Source of the DNA: Aptenodytes patagonicus
Lineage: Eukaryota; Chordata; Aves; Sphenisciformes; Spheniscidae
Length of the DNA stretch: 64,000 nucleotides
Assembly (NCBI RefSeq): GCF_965638725.1
Contig: NC_134955.1
Span: forward strand, 8,527,316-8,591,315
Direction of reading: 5' to 3'
Below the pieces are notes generated by a model, which made no database searches, was not told where the DNA came from, and was given only the letters and a program-made list of their open reading frames with translations. Position 1 is the stretch's first letter. Every line of letters begins with the position of its first letter. Shown here piece by piece: positions 1-11,070 of this stretch. The translations under genes were made by a program, and so were the position numbers.

Positions 1-1385
1 AAAGAAATTAGTATAAGTTTAAGAAATTGGTAACTAATGAAGAAAAAATTAAGCAGTACACTGGAGACACCTGAAACTCAATTGCAAAGAGGTGTGGGGG
101 TATAATAAAAGCTGACAGGAGAAACATGAGGTGTTAAAAAGAACAAATAAGAACATCCAATATACTTTAATATTCAGTAACTGCTAAATATATATGTCTG
201 CAAACAAACACTGAAGTACATGGTCTCCAATATATTTCCAATGAACAATTAATTAAATACGACCATTGACCATCACCATATGTAAATTACATGGAAGAAC
301 AACACACTACAGAGCATTAACTCTTTGGCACAGTTCTGCAACAAATTAGTTCCATAATAGACCCCAAAAAATATGTTTTAAATGCTTGAGACTTGATACT
401 TTTTTGTTTGCTAAGCTTCTGTTGGAATGGCACCTTATAACTGATGTCACATGTATTTATTATAAATATTGAATTAAATTAAAAGAAGCAATGGCTTTCA
501 ATTTTTATCCCAGATCATGCAATTTGACAACTTATGTTTGAATCCTTATTCATTTAATCCAAATCTCAATTTAAATTTTAGTATGTCAGACGAGAAGGTG
601 AATAAATCCAAATAAACCAAGACATCAACTTCACTGGGAATTATATTTTATCCAGGTATTTATACCACTTGAAGCAATGAAAGTATGTGCAAGATGATAC
701 AATTCTGACAGACTTTGTGATTTATACAGTACTTGAAATACAGATTTCCACAAAGGTGCTGATCTTGCAAATACTTATGTGTAACTACACATGTAAAAAG
801 TCCATGGACTGATGTCCATGGGATCACTTGTACATATTTGCAGGGTTGGGGCTTTACAGTATATCACTGATCTTCCATTCCCATGCAAAAAGGATTTGTT
901 ACAGACATTTGACCTTGTTATCTATGCATTAAGGATGCAGCAATCTGTATGTTTATACTGACAAGTCATACTACTCTATGTTCCCTTCCCAGTCTTGGGC
1001 TAGAGAAAGAAAATATAAAATATGTACTGTCTATCTCTACGTCTTTATACATCTCTAAAATTTATCTTCAATATATTGCAGCTTTTTTAAAATCTATACA
1101 TTGTTCATTTATACTATGTATAAATAAAAAAATATAAGCAAAAAAAGTACTATGGAATGTTATATGAAGAATTTATGAATGTTTTTAACATCAGTCCTGA
1201 TTTTTGAGCACATGGAATTCTACACTATTAACTGTCATTTTCCAGTTCTATTAAACTTGTAAACAGGGGTGTGAAAAGGCCTATTTTCTGGTATTGGTGG
1301 CTCTTCTACTTATAGCAGTGACTTTTTCCTGTTATACTTACCCTTTTAATGGACACACAATATGCTACTCTGTGCCCAAGCTCAC
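1..1385. other. AT-rich stretch with no gene seen
   Basis: This should be DCDC1 intron if the exon at 1386-1582 is real. The sequence is AT-rich with many stops in all frames. The only open frames are short low-complexity hydrophobic ones. No exon, RNA gene or repeat family was recognised. Confidence 0.5.
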
Positions 1386-1582
1386 CTACTCTTTCTTTTC
1401 TCAAAAGACAAGGCACATCTGCCACCTGCTCTAGTCTGTGTCCCAGCAACAACTGTCGAGCAGCAAAAAGATTGATTATCAGTCAAAAACCATTCAACAA
1501 CACCAGATTTTGGTAGGTTAAGCTTGCTGATCCAGCAAGAGATGGTGTGAAATTTTCAGTAATGTGTGCCAACATTTTGGTG
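1386..1582 (-). pseudogene. DCDC1: Probable DCDC1 exon, doublecortin-like, with in-frame stop
   Basis: On the minus strand a strong acceptor (pyrimidine-rich, TTTTAG) precedes 1582 and a GTGAGC donor follows 1386. The enclosed 197 nt reads as a doublecortin-like segment. Visible pieces are SLTYQNLVLLNGF, then a TGA, then LIINLFAARQLLL, GHRLEQVADVP and CLLRK. This follows the DC pattern of an x-L-T-x-x-x-L helix, an N-L-x-x-x-A-R core, a G-x-x-L turn and a V-x-D-V/L end. It resembles the human DCDC1 stretch running from LPARYFYDLYG to KVPLLEK. The in-frame TGA comes from plus 1482-1484. Its entry phase (1 nt) does not match the exit phase of the exon at 3486, so an exon may lie between them or have been lost. 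This is less certain than the three exons to its right, because only part of the exon aligns. Confidence 0.45.
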
Positions 1583-3485
1583 CTAAAAGAACAGCAGTGC
1601 ATGTCACAATGAAACACAGCCAAAGATATGCAGACAAAGCACAGAAGTTTTTGTTTTGAACTTGGCTTGCAAGAGGAAAATGAGAGAAAGAAAAAAAGAC
1701 TCGCTTAATGAATTTGAAATTTTATCATAACACTCAAGACATATGCATGGAGAAACTATAATAAGAGTACCAATGAAGACTTTGTAACAAATTATAGCAG
1801 TACCCATATAAAAATACTGCAATAATAGGATCGTTTCAATGATTCATACAGTACCAACAGCAGTTTTATCATACACTTTTGCAAGAATTTTTGCAAGAAT
1901 AAATACAAAGATCTGTGCCTTTTACTGAATATATAGGCCATTCATTATAGCCATTCCAGTGAATGGTTCACCTGTACCATACTCAGAATAATTTTTATAT
2001 TATAAACAACAGTTTATCATATATAAAATTGATTAAGTAAGACACAGGCTTACTAACGTAAGTTTCATTCATGAATACCTCCATGAATATGTAAACATAC
2101 CTTTAATTACAGGACTTATATCATAAAGGCTCTACTAATTAATATTAGATTTTTATGTGTATAGAGAGAGCCATGTAGTAGTCATTTTCTTAGGCAAATA
2201 GCCATTAATGAGTACTATATAGATATCTTCTTGAAATACATTTGTACTAAGTAATAACAACTGTAAAAGAAATAGCGAAAGATCATTTCAATATGTTGAA
2301 ATTCAGAATGAAATATTTAATACTAAAGTATGTCTCCTAATACCTCCCAAGATAACATGCTATTTAAAAACTATATAGAAAAAAAAAAACCAAGGCTTGT
2401 TTCTAAAGAAAGTACATAAGAAAAAAATGCCCCAAAGTGCAAAGAAATATATATCTAAAATATATACAACATATATATAAAATACACACACTAGTTGAAT
2501 GATTTGTCTTTTGTTTTTCTTCTTTGCTATCCCTAACTTTTTAAAAAAACATATCACATTTTACTACTACAAGATTATACAAATTGGAATGCCTCACATG
2601 ATGTTAAATAATTTATCTTATTTGCATTTCTCATTGGAATTGTACACTGGAATTGTAGATTCCTACCTACACTTACACTATCCTAATAATAATTTTCCTT
2701 TTTATTATACATTAGCTTATACCAATTAAAAGTTCTTTATCACAAATGCCGGTTGAATTAATAGTTTAATAAAATATCCAATTGGTATCTTGAATTTGAT
2801 ACTGAACCCTACTTAAGCTAATGTTATAAAATGTTACCACAAATTTGCTGCAGAAATCTCACAATGTACTTCATGATCTTAAAATATGACAGAGAGAAAC
2901 ATTTACATTCACATTTAAACTGTAAAGGATTCAGAAATAGTTTTCCCCCTTTGTAAAAAATAAAACATAATTACCAGATTGGTAAAGGAATGAGAAGGAA
3001 AGAAGAAAAGTTTTAATAATGGTCTTACCAAACAATCTAAAATTAATAAAGCATAGTAAAGTAGATATTACATATTGCTGTATTAAACTTTCAAAAATTT
3101 TTGAACAATGACACTAATGAATCCAGTCTTACATTCTGGATTATTTTTGCTAGTGGAATAAGCCTAATTAATTATGTCTGTTTGATGTCACTGAAACTAA
3201 ACAGTAAATTCAATAATCTCTTTACATTTTCACCATTTAACCTCCTGCAGGCTCCCTAATGTCTATTCAGATCTATATTAAATTAAGTACCAATGCTAAT
3301 GAAGGGCAATAAACGTGGCTGTCAGTAGATTTTTCTTTCATTAAGCACATTATCCTCTTACTGAGCTGTAAATGAGTAAACATTAGTTTTGTTAAACCAT
3401 GCAAAAAGACAGGACGAAAATAATTTTTAATTGCACCCCTTAAGCCATTTGCTGGGGGTTCTCAGTTTTGGTTTTGGTTTTTTAC
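1583..3485. other. DCDC1: Intron-like AT-rich DNA with no coding exon recognised
   Basis: No further DCDC1 exon was recognised here, although human DCDC1 has a segment between the two flanking exons. It may be lost or too decayed to see by eye. The interval 3140-3400 is rich in TAAT/ATTA homeodomain cores and is listed separately as a possible regulatory block. Confidence 0.4.
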
Positions 3486-3648
3486 CTTTTATTTTTTTGA
3501 ATGGATATAAAAAGGTCTCTCCAGTTGAAATATAAACGTCGGCATCATGGGGTATGTCTTTAGGTTCTAGTGCTTCAGTGCCGTCTGCCAAGAACACTCA
3601 TCGTGCAGCCATGTTCGGATTCAGCTTTTCAGAGCACTCCTCCAGCAG
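3486..3648 (-). pseudogene. DCDC1: DCDC1 exon (first doublecortin domain) with in-frame TGA
   Basis: DCDC1 is a doublecortin-domain protein linked to microtubules in vertebrates. On the minus strand an acceptor (CATTTAG) precedes 3648 and a donor (G|GTAAAA) follows 3486. The 163-nt exon reads LLEECSEKLNPNMAAR, then TGA, then VFLADGTEALEPKDIP, HDADVYISTGETF and LYPFKKIK. This matches human DCDC1 residue by residue (LLEECTEKLNLNMAAR-R-VFLADGKEALEP...ADVYVSTGEPF). The stop, at plus 3598-3600, replaces an arginine of the conserved A-A-R-R-V-F motif, as expected for a CGA to TGA change. The frame is otherwise open for all 54 codons. The nonsense codon would remove nearly the whole protein. Read-through or a skipped exon cannot be excluded from sequence alone. 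Confidence 0.85.
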
Positions 3649-4108
3649 CTAAATGAATGCAAGAGGTAAGGAATACTGATTACAAACATATTTATTTTAT
3701 GATCAATATTTAGTCAGAAAAAGTACAATTGGAAATAAAAAATCCACTTTCAACTAACTTACCAATCATAGTAACTGCACTACAAGTCACTTACTTAGTA
3801 TTTTAGTGATTATTACTAGAAATCATAGGATAACAACATGAGAAAAACAAATAACCTTAAAAAGATTGGTTTAAAAGTATTGTGCTCTTGCCTTTTAATG
3901 TCAAATAATATTGTACGTTATGTTGTAATTTATTTCACTTAGCATTTATAAGAATTTTTAACAAGTCACATTTCAGGAATAGTGTACAAAGGAAGAAAAG
4001 TTTCATGTAAGCTTATTTTAAAGAAAAAAAGGATTTACATTAGGGTTTGAAGCAAAAGCTACAGATAAACTTTATGCATGCAAGAAAACATCTATCAGAG
4101 GTTACTGC
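3649..4108. other. DCDC1: Intron between decayed DCDC1 exons
   Basis: AT-rich DNA between the exons at 3486-3648 and 4109-4261. No coding exon or repeat family was recognised. Confidence 0.6.
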
Positions 4109-4261
4109 CTTAATTAAGGACACAGAAACTTTAGCAAAGATCTTTCTTGTGCCATTTTTGTAAGCTATGACTGATTACATTTGGCTGCTGTTTAATAACT
4201 TTGGATACTGCAAATGCCCTCTGGACATGCCAGAGTTTTGAAACAGAGAGCACAGTTAATT
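4109..4261 (-). pseudogene. DCDC1: DCDC1 exon with frameshift(s) and a GC donor
   Basis: On the minus strand an acceptor (TTTTTTTCAACAG) precedes 4261. The 3' half reads IAYKNGTRKIFAKVSVSLIK, which matches human DCDC1 VTAYKNGSRTVFARVTVPTIT, the stretch just before LLEEC. The residues immediately upstream (QQPNVI, human LQPRVIK) are in a different frame. Two nucleotides of the expected lysine codon appear to be missing near plus 4172. The 5' part aligns poorly, which suggests a further indel. The exon ends AAG|GC (plus 4107-4108), not GT. This is either a rare GC-AG intron or a damaged donor. Length 153 nt does not fit the phases of the neighbouring exons, as expected after net indels. Confidence 0.8.
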
Positions 4262-6154
4262 CTGTTGAAAAAAATCCAGTTTAGGATACTAAAGAAACAA
4301 CCCAAGATATTTTTCTTTCTTTTTTTTAACTTGTTTTTTAGAATTTTTATAATAATTGTTTGAAAAGACAGTCTGAATGTATGCTCACTAAAATTCTTCA
4401 CAGTGTAAGAATTTAGTTTGCAGCATCTAAGTTATAAATGTAGAAAATACAGAGAAATTGGACTGCTATAAGCAAAATAGACTTAATCTATCCTAAAATT
4501 AATTTATTCAGAACTTCTAGAATACTTGGAAAGCAGCTGCTTAATTCCACTACGAAGTCCTTTTATGCAATATGTTAAGAATTTCATAAGAAAATAATTT
4601 TTCAAAAACTATCAGCACAAATAAATATAGAAAAAAATTTTGTTGATTCTGAGAAAACTTGTAATTAAAGAGTGCTTTCAGTGCATACTATGTAGATTAT
4701 TGCTCCTAGTTTAAAAAGTAAGAACTGATGACTGTCTTTTCTCAGGCAAAATTTCAATCAAATTGACAGCAATTATGCCTGTACAGTGACTGCAGAGTGG
4801 GGCTTATTGTTAATTGTTTCTGTTTCCCAGATAGCAAAATATATTCAATGCAGCTGCCAGAATAAAATTAAATAAACTAATACTCAATTAAAAAAATCAT
4901 AATACTATTTTAAAATGCTCCTACCACAGACAGCTTCTGAATACAGTAAGACTATTTTTAAATAGTCTTACTACAGTAAGACTATTTTTAAAAAGAAAAA
5001 AAAAGGGGGGGGGCAGATTTATAACAAAATGTCATACTTCAGCAAGAACATTTGTGACATACGGTCTCCGTCCTAGTCTGCAACAACAGGTTCCCATAGA
5101 ACTCAAAACTGCTTTGAGGCCTAACATTTGAATTTCTCTCCCATTAAATCCTTGGAAATTTTTCCATTCATTTCAATTAGCACTGAACTGATACTTCACT
5201 TAAACCATAATGGCATGTAGGTAATCTCACATATTTTACAGTTTCCACATTTCTTGAAAGACAAAATGACCACACAAGAATCCTAGCTTTTTTGTATTCT
5301 TTTTAGCATTTCTAAAGCAAGTCATGCTATTAAATCAGCGTAGCTACTTCGGCATTGAGTACTAAACCATATAAATAAGAAAGCCAGAATGTGGCCCCCT
5401 TAAAAAGTAACTATATATTTTCTTTTTGGGTTTAGAGTTTTAGACTTTCATACACCAGGGGACAAGTATGTTAAAATATATGTCTTATCACACAAAATTA
5501 GCAATTACAAATTCTTTAATGGTTTTGGATAAAGCACTTTCAGAAAACATTTACAAAAAAGAAATCTAGGAGACATTTGTATCCTATTTGAGGTCACGTC
5601 TGCACACAAATGAGGGAATACCATGATAACTATAGTCATCTAGGTTTGTCTCAGTTTACAACAATTTACCTACTCAAAATAGAAGACACTAACAACAAAA
5701 AGCTTTTGATGAGGAGATCTACATTAAACTCACTAAAATACACTTTTGTTCACCAGGTCTTCACTTTAATCACCTTTATGGTACACTGCAAAATCCAATT
5801 GTTCTCTTGGATTTTCCAGACAGACAGAATCAATTCATTTTGGATTAATTATGGAGAATCACATTCTTCTTTACAGAGGGTAAACTTGATGGATATTACC
5901 TATCTATTGTTAAGTCTATTAAAAATTTGTAAAGCAAACTGGGATGCCTGGTTTATTGTCATTTTATTTGTCTTTCAGATATGCTTGATGAAATCAATAA
6001 GTTTTAAAAAGTATATACTCTGAGAATTTTTTAGGTCAAGAAATCTTGATAAAAATTAGCAAGGTCTGGTTTAGAATATCAACTGAGTCATCATTACAAG
6101 GTGACTGAACTGCAGCAGTCATGATTAAAAGCAACAGAGAAGAGCTTTGATTAC
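4262..6154. other. DCDC1: Intron between decayed DCDC1 exons
   Basis: AT-rich intron-like DNA. A 137-codon plus-strand open frame (5610-6023) has no recognisable domain, lies antisense within the intron and is judged to be chance. The hairpin-forming repeat at 4943-4992 is listed separately. Confidence 0.5.
4943..4992. repeat. Perfect hairpin plus 20-bp direct repeat
   Basis: AGTAAGACTATTT (4945-4957) and its exact reverse complement (4960-4972) are separated by TT. A 20-bp direct copy of the left part (4943-4962) recurs at 4973-4992, a period of 30 bp. An A-rich tract and a G run follow directly. The arrangement suggests a templated slippage event at a hairpin. Confidence 0.9.
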
Positions 6155-6435
6155 CTTAGTTGACCTGTGGGAAAGCTTTCAGCTCTGTTTCTTTTGGATG
6201 GTGATATAAGACAGAAATTGTCTGTACTGCTTGATTTGTAGCTGTCTATATGTCTGATACTCCATCACAGCTCTGAACTGATTTTGTTTGATGTGTAGAA
6301 CAATCTTGAAGTCTTGACCTTCTTGATACTGTTGCTGATTGCAGGCGAATGTTATGGGCAAATAGAAGGTGTCTAGAGCTTTGCTTCCCTTCAATATTTT
6401 TAACAGCTATTTTTGCATAGGGAGGGAGACATTTT
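6155..6435 (-). pseudogene. DCDC1: DCDC1 N-terminal exon with 2-nt insertion frameshift
   Basis: On the minus strand a strong acceptor (ATTTCTGTCTCAG) precedes 6435 and a donor (AAG|GTAATC) follows 6155. The 5' part reads YAKIAVKN, then IRLQSATVSRRSRL and QDCSTHQTKSVQS, then CDGVSDI and TAG. Two bases later the frame resumes as DSYKSSSTDNFC, LISPSKRNRAESF and PTGQLR. This follows human DCDC1 (AKAVIKT, RLVHSAAVSEGSGL, QDCSTHQT, DEISDL|DSYKSNS, SASKRNRPVSAP, VGQLR) on both sides of the break. The break is an extra TA or AT in GACATATAGAC (plus 6247-6250). Without it the exon would be 279 nt and keep phase. A long minus frame over 6179-6394 is a shadow in the wrong frame. Confidence 0.85.
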
Positions 6436-9400
6436 CTGAGACAGAAATATGATAAATATAGTTAAAATTTTATCTTTTTGCTCTGGTCTTTCAACTATTT
6501 TAAATTAGTAATGATGGACTGTAAGGAGTTCGGAAAATCCTACAACAACTTAATTAAAGTTGTAAAACACCTTATGAAACTGTGTTAATAGTTTCATCCT
6601 GATTCTTATTTCTGTAAACTATAAAATTATTTCAGAACTCAGCTCAATTAATCTTTGCACGATCTAGGATCACAATGGGAACTGTATAAAGTGCTGTAGG
6701 ACAGGATTATGGTGCAGTACAGTAGGTATTTCAGATATACTATATTGCAATAGCACTGAGTCTGTGCTAGCCTTCCTTCATACAAAATGAACATTGTTAT
6801 CTCATAAAGCTAAAAAAAAAAGGTTTTATTTGCATAAAAACATTAAAAATAATGAGAACAAAAGCCCCCAACTTTCAATTTGAGGCTACTACTAATGGCA
6901 CAAAATTACTTTATACCATAGGCCAAAACTCTAGATGGAATATTCACCCATATGAAGATCACACAATCTAATTTTATCCAGTCTTTGGAAGATCCAAACC
7001 AGCACTAGTATAACTGTGCCAACAGCAGTATCAAAGATCAAGAAGAAGCAAGAAAGGAATTGGTCGAGATCAAGCCCTCATTCTTCTTTAATATTCAAAT
7101 GATTCTTAAGTGTCAGAATATTCCCATTATAAATTACAAAAATGATGTCACAACAAACGTGAACTTCAAAATTTGTCTACGTGGATTGCAGTATGTTTAC
7201 CCAGGAAATTCTTAAACTGTCACAGGAATACTAGATATTGGAGTGCAATCAAAGAAAACTCTTTTTAGTATTATAAGTCTGAACACATTATGCTGTGTTT
7301 TGAATTCTGACTAGTGACAGCAAGAGGATATTATTTTTTGTAAATACTCTTTTTCTTAAAAGACCGTTTTGTTACCCACTTCAAGAGCAGAAGATAACTA
7401 CAAAACCAGAAACAAATTTCTTTAAACAATAAAAATCTATTAATTGCCATTATTAATTCTGCAGATAACTTCCTTCTTTAGCAGATAACATCGTTACTTA
7501 CTGCTCATGAACTATTTTGATGGAATATTAACAGTACTATTAATATTAATTAGGAATTATCTTGTTTACATGACAAGTAAACCATTATGTAAGTGGTCTG
7601 GTGTAGCAAAGGGCTACTCCTTTTCAACAATATATACTACCTACGAAATCTCCTGTCACTAAATTACACTATACAAGGAAAATACCTACAGAACTACTAC
7701 TATTATTGTTCCCCAGTCCTTGTCCCGCTTTTTCTTAAAATTTCCCACCATCATAACAACAATTTATACGTACAGTGTACGTAAACCTTAGGGTACTTGT
7801 GCATACACTCCAATTCCTTAACTGAGGTGGTTTCAAACAGAAAATGCAAGCATGCAATTACCAAGAGTAATCTTACTCTTGCACTGCTGAGCTGTTTTAT
7901 ACTTTGAGAAAACTCAAATTTAGACGTAACTCTGGTGCCCATCCTTCTGGAGATTAAACGCCATAAAATGAAAGTCCTAATATGTGGAAACCTCATGAAA
8001 GAGCCAATGTGAAATGGCATTCACTAGTCAGGAAAAACAGCTTGGCACTCCATATTAAAGCAAAATTTCTTCTTACTCAATGGTAAATTTTGCTAGCTGC
8101 TACCACCAAGATGTTGTGATCCTATTTTTACAGCACAAGTAAAGATGCCCAGATAGAGATACAGAGAGAAAAGATTTTGAATCCAGAAATTTAAATGGGA
8201 AAAGAAATGAAAAAACCTAAATACCTAAAGAGCTCTAACAACTTTTTTCCCATTTAAAAGCAATTAAACTGCTGATTATTCATGGCCAAAGCACTGAAGT
8301 CTATTTGTAATTATTACAAAAGGAACTTTGACTTTCAGGTAGTTCTACATGCTGAAATTGTTTAGCTACATCAGATCAAAATTTTTATTCTATTGCTATC
8401 ATGCAATTTCCTAATTATTCATTATTGTCTAACTAAAGCACATTTATCCATATTTCTTCTTTAAATAGAAAACAACAGTATGCTAAAGAAAAGTAAATAG
8501 TCCATACAGTTTTCTAAGACATAAATCTGCACATGGCTAGTATTTTTTTCCATAAGTGAAAAATATAGTTACTTTAACAGACATTGGTTCAGTAACAGCT
8601 ATACAGGTCAAAGTTATCACACAGTTTTGGATGTGAATTCAACAGCAGGATAATGACAGTTGCCAAGGATTTGTACTTGCTGTCGCTTACTACTAGTGTT
8701 GCCTGTCAAATTGTCTCTTTTTCTTATACAGAAGCCATGGAATTTTTTATGGATAGCAATTACTTACAATATACAATGAAGTACATCAGATGTAACAACC
8801 ACCCTTTAGCCCTTCATTATTTGGTCGTCTCTTTGTTATATCTAGTCATCCATTTTCACCTAAATTATTTATTTATACTGCATATTTGACAAGCATGTAT
8901 TCTTTGCTTTATTTTTTTCAGTAGTTGCTCAAAAGATATAGTGATTTATTTTAATATTCTCCTATTTAAATTTACCTTTTTATTTTCTACGTGCACTTCA
9001 TGTTGGATTTCTCAAGAAAAGCATTATCTGCACGGTGAAGGCATTTTATTTATCTACCAAAGGTATTAAGAATTAAAATAATGGCAATAGCAGATCTCAA
9101 ACACAATGGACGGGTTAAGCAAATCTTATATTTATTCATTATTTGTTTGCATTGTTAAACTATTTTTCTCCAGCCATTGTATATTTTCCATATTTGTTTG
9201 CACTTACATTATTGTTGTACTACATGCATGTATGCTCCAGATGATAACCATATTAATATATCTTTATATTGATAGATGAGAACATGACGTTCCATGTATT
9301 ATGGTCCTGAAACATTTTCTGGTACAAACCTGCATTAACATCATCATAAGACTTGTGAAAATTTTAAATTTAATTTTATTATACAGGAAACCTACAGTAT

Positions 9401-10359
9401 ACATCATTTACATGATAAAAAACAAAGCCTAATAGTTTCGTAAATTTAATATGTTTGGGAAACTGCCTTCATAATAATTCACCCAATAAAGGGCAGATTT
9501 ACACACATAATCTGTATCACTTTGGGAAGGACCTTCTTCAACAAATAATGCTGCAAACCTCACACCTGCCAAGTAAACTAAACTGTCCTCAAATCATACA
9601 GCAGTTGGAAAGAAAAAGTGATGATTGTTTTCCTTTTATTAGGAAAGCCAAATCTTCCCCTTTTCTCCTAATACCCTTTCCAATTACAGTCTATCACAAA
9701 ATTACAATCTATTCTAAATGAGTACACCCTGAGTAATAACCTAACAAGTACAGGCTGTGTGTGAAACTCATGTCCCACTAAAATTGTTGGGAATTTTGCC
9801 AAAGGCTTGAATGAAAATTTTATCCTGGATCTCTGAGTGGATGAATAGAAAGAAACTGCTTCTCCTTTCTCTGTCACTTCCCCACTGAAACCCTGGCATC
9901 CCACAGATCTCTGGTCATGAATGATTTTTCTCCAGTACCCCAAAGAGAAGAAAAGAAACTATACTGCTCAGTTAGGCAACTGGTGCCTAACGCAGAAGAA
10001 AATGTTCAAACAATCCTTTTTTTAATATCACAATAATCTGACAGCATTTACTATCTCATCTTACTTAGCCAAGAAACTAGACAGCACCCAATACGCCTCT
10101 TCCGTCTCACCCCAAATGCCAGAGAAATGGGACTTTCTTTCAGTGCCTGGAACAGACAAAACCTACTCAATGCCTGAGGAATAAAGCTGCCACACTTTGG
10201 AAAAGAAATCAGCACGAAAAATGAGAACATACATTTCCTTGACCAAAATAAGCGCCCACAAAGAAATTGATAATTGAGTCATCATAGCATAGTTTTACTA
10301 GTTAGGTAGATAACAAGGTAAATAAAAAGCTGTAAAAGTTTGAAACTTAGATGTCACTT
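6436..10359. other. DCDC1: Intron-like AT-rich DNA with no gene recognised
   Basis: This should be part of the 5' introns of DCDC1. No exon matching the remaining human N-terminal sequence was found. Open frames here are short and have no recognisable domains. Confidence 0.5.
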
Positions 10360-11070
10360 ATACATGCAGAGTTAAAGTGGCTACCGTCTGCTCCCATGCC
10401 TTTCTGTGAAGCAAAGAAGGGTAGCAGCACCTTGGGATCTTAAATGGCTGTAAGGGCCCTGATTGCATCCCCCTCCTGGGGATTTGGCTGCTGGGCTCAG
10501 GGCCAGCTTAGAGATAGTGCAGCTGAGGGCGGCCCCTCCTTCCCTCTGGTGACTGTGGGGAGCTGCCAGACAGCTCTGCAGGGTGGCCTCAGGCAAGGCT
10601 GGCCCCCTTCTGTGGGAGCTGCCTTTAAGCCGAAGCTCTAGTTCTCGGCCTTGCCTGAGGTGCAGCCCAACCCGCGTGGCAGCCATGCCTGTACCCGTGC
10701 CCGGCCGTGGGCCCCGTTGATCTGCACCCAGGCCCCGGCCCACCGGCTGACTTCCCGGCTTGGCCTGGCGACCACTGGCTGTGTCTAACCCTGACACCAG
10801 ACCTGGTCCTGACCCCGGCTTACTGACTCATGTTCCTGGCTCGAGCTCGGCCCTGCCTTGTCACCCCGGGCTTGCCTGATGACCCGGGCTCTGGCTGTCT
10901 CCGGCTGCCATCCCGGCTGGGCCCTGCCTGGCAAAGCCCCTGCCCTGCTGCCTGGCTGTCAGGCCTGGCCCCCAGCTCCCCAACCCGCAGGGAGCAGCCG
11001 ACCATCGCTGCGCTCTGACGAGGGCTTTCAGGACACAGTGGGATCTCTTCCCTTCAGTAAATACATGCAG
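10360..11070. mobile_element. GC-rich insertion flanked by 10-bp direct repeat
   Basis: ATACATGCAG occurs at 10360-10369 and again at 11061-11070. Between them lie about 691 bp of strongly GC-rich DNA in an otherwise AT-rich region. The centre (about 10640-10960) is a degenerate array of short units such as CCCGGCTTGCCTG, CCCGGCTGGGCCCTG and CTGACCCCGGCTTACTG, like amniote GC-rich minisatellites. The repeat looks like a target-site duplication. No terminal inverted repeats, A-tail or TG...CA termini were seen, so the class is open (non-autonomous retroelement, or LTR with inner minisatellite). Long open frames in it reflect low stop-codon density and are not taken as genes. Confidence 0.5.

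Noticed and set aside
5610..6023. 137-codon plus-strand frame
   Set aside because: Hydrophobic, AT-driven composition with no domain, no promoter or splice context, and antisense to a DCDC1 intron.
6179..6394. 71-codon minus frame with Gln-rich protein
   Set aside because: It is the wrong frame of the DCDC1 exon at 6155-6435. The homologous frame is another one, and the Gln-rich look is a shadow.
10381..11018. Frames of 60-138 codons in the GC-rich insertion
   Set aside because: Low stop density in GC-rich degenerate repeats. No start context or protein family was recognised.
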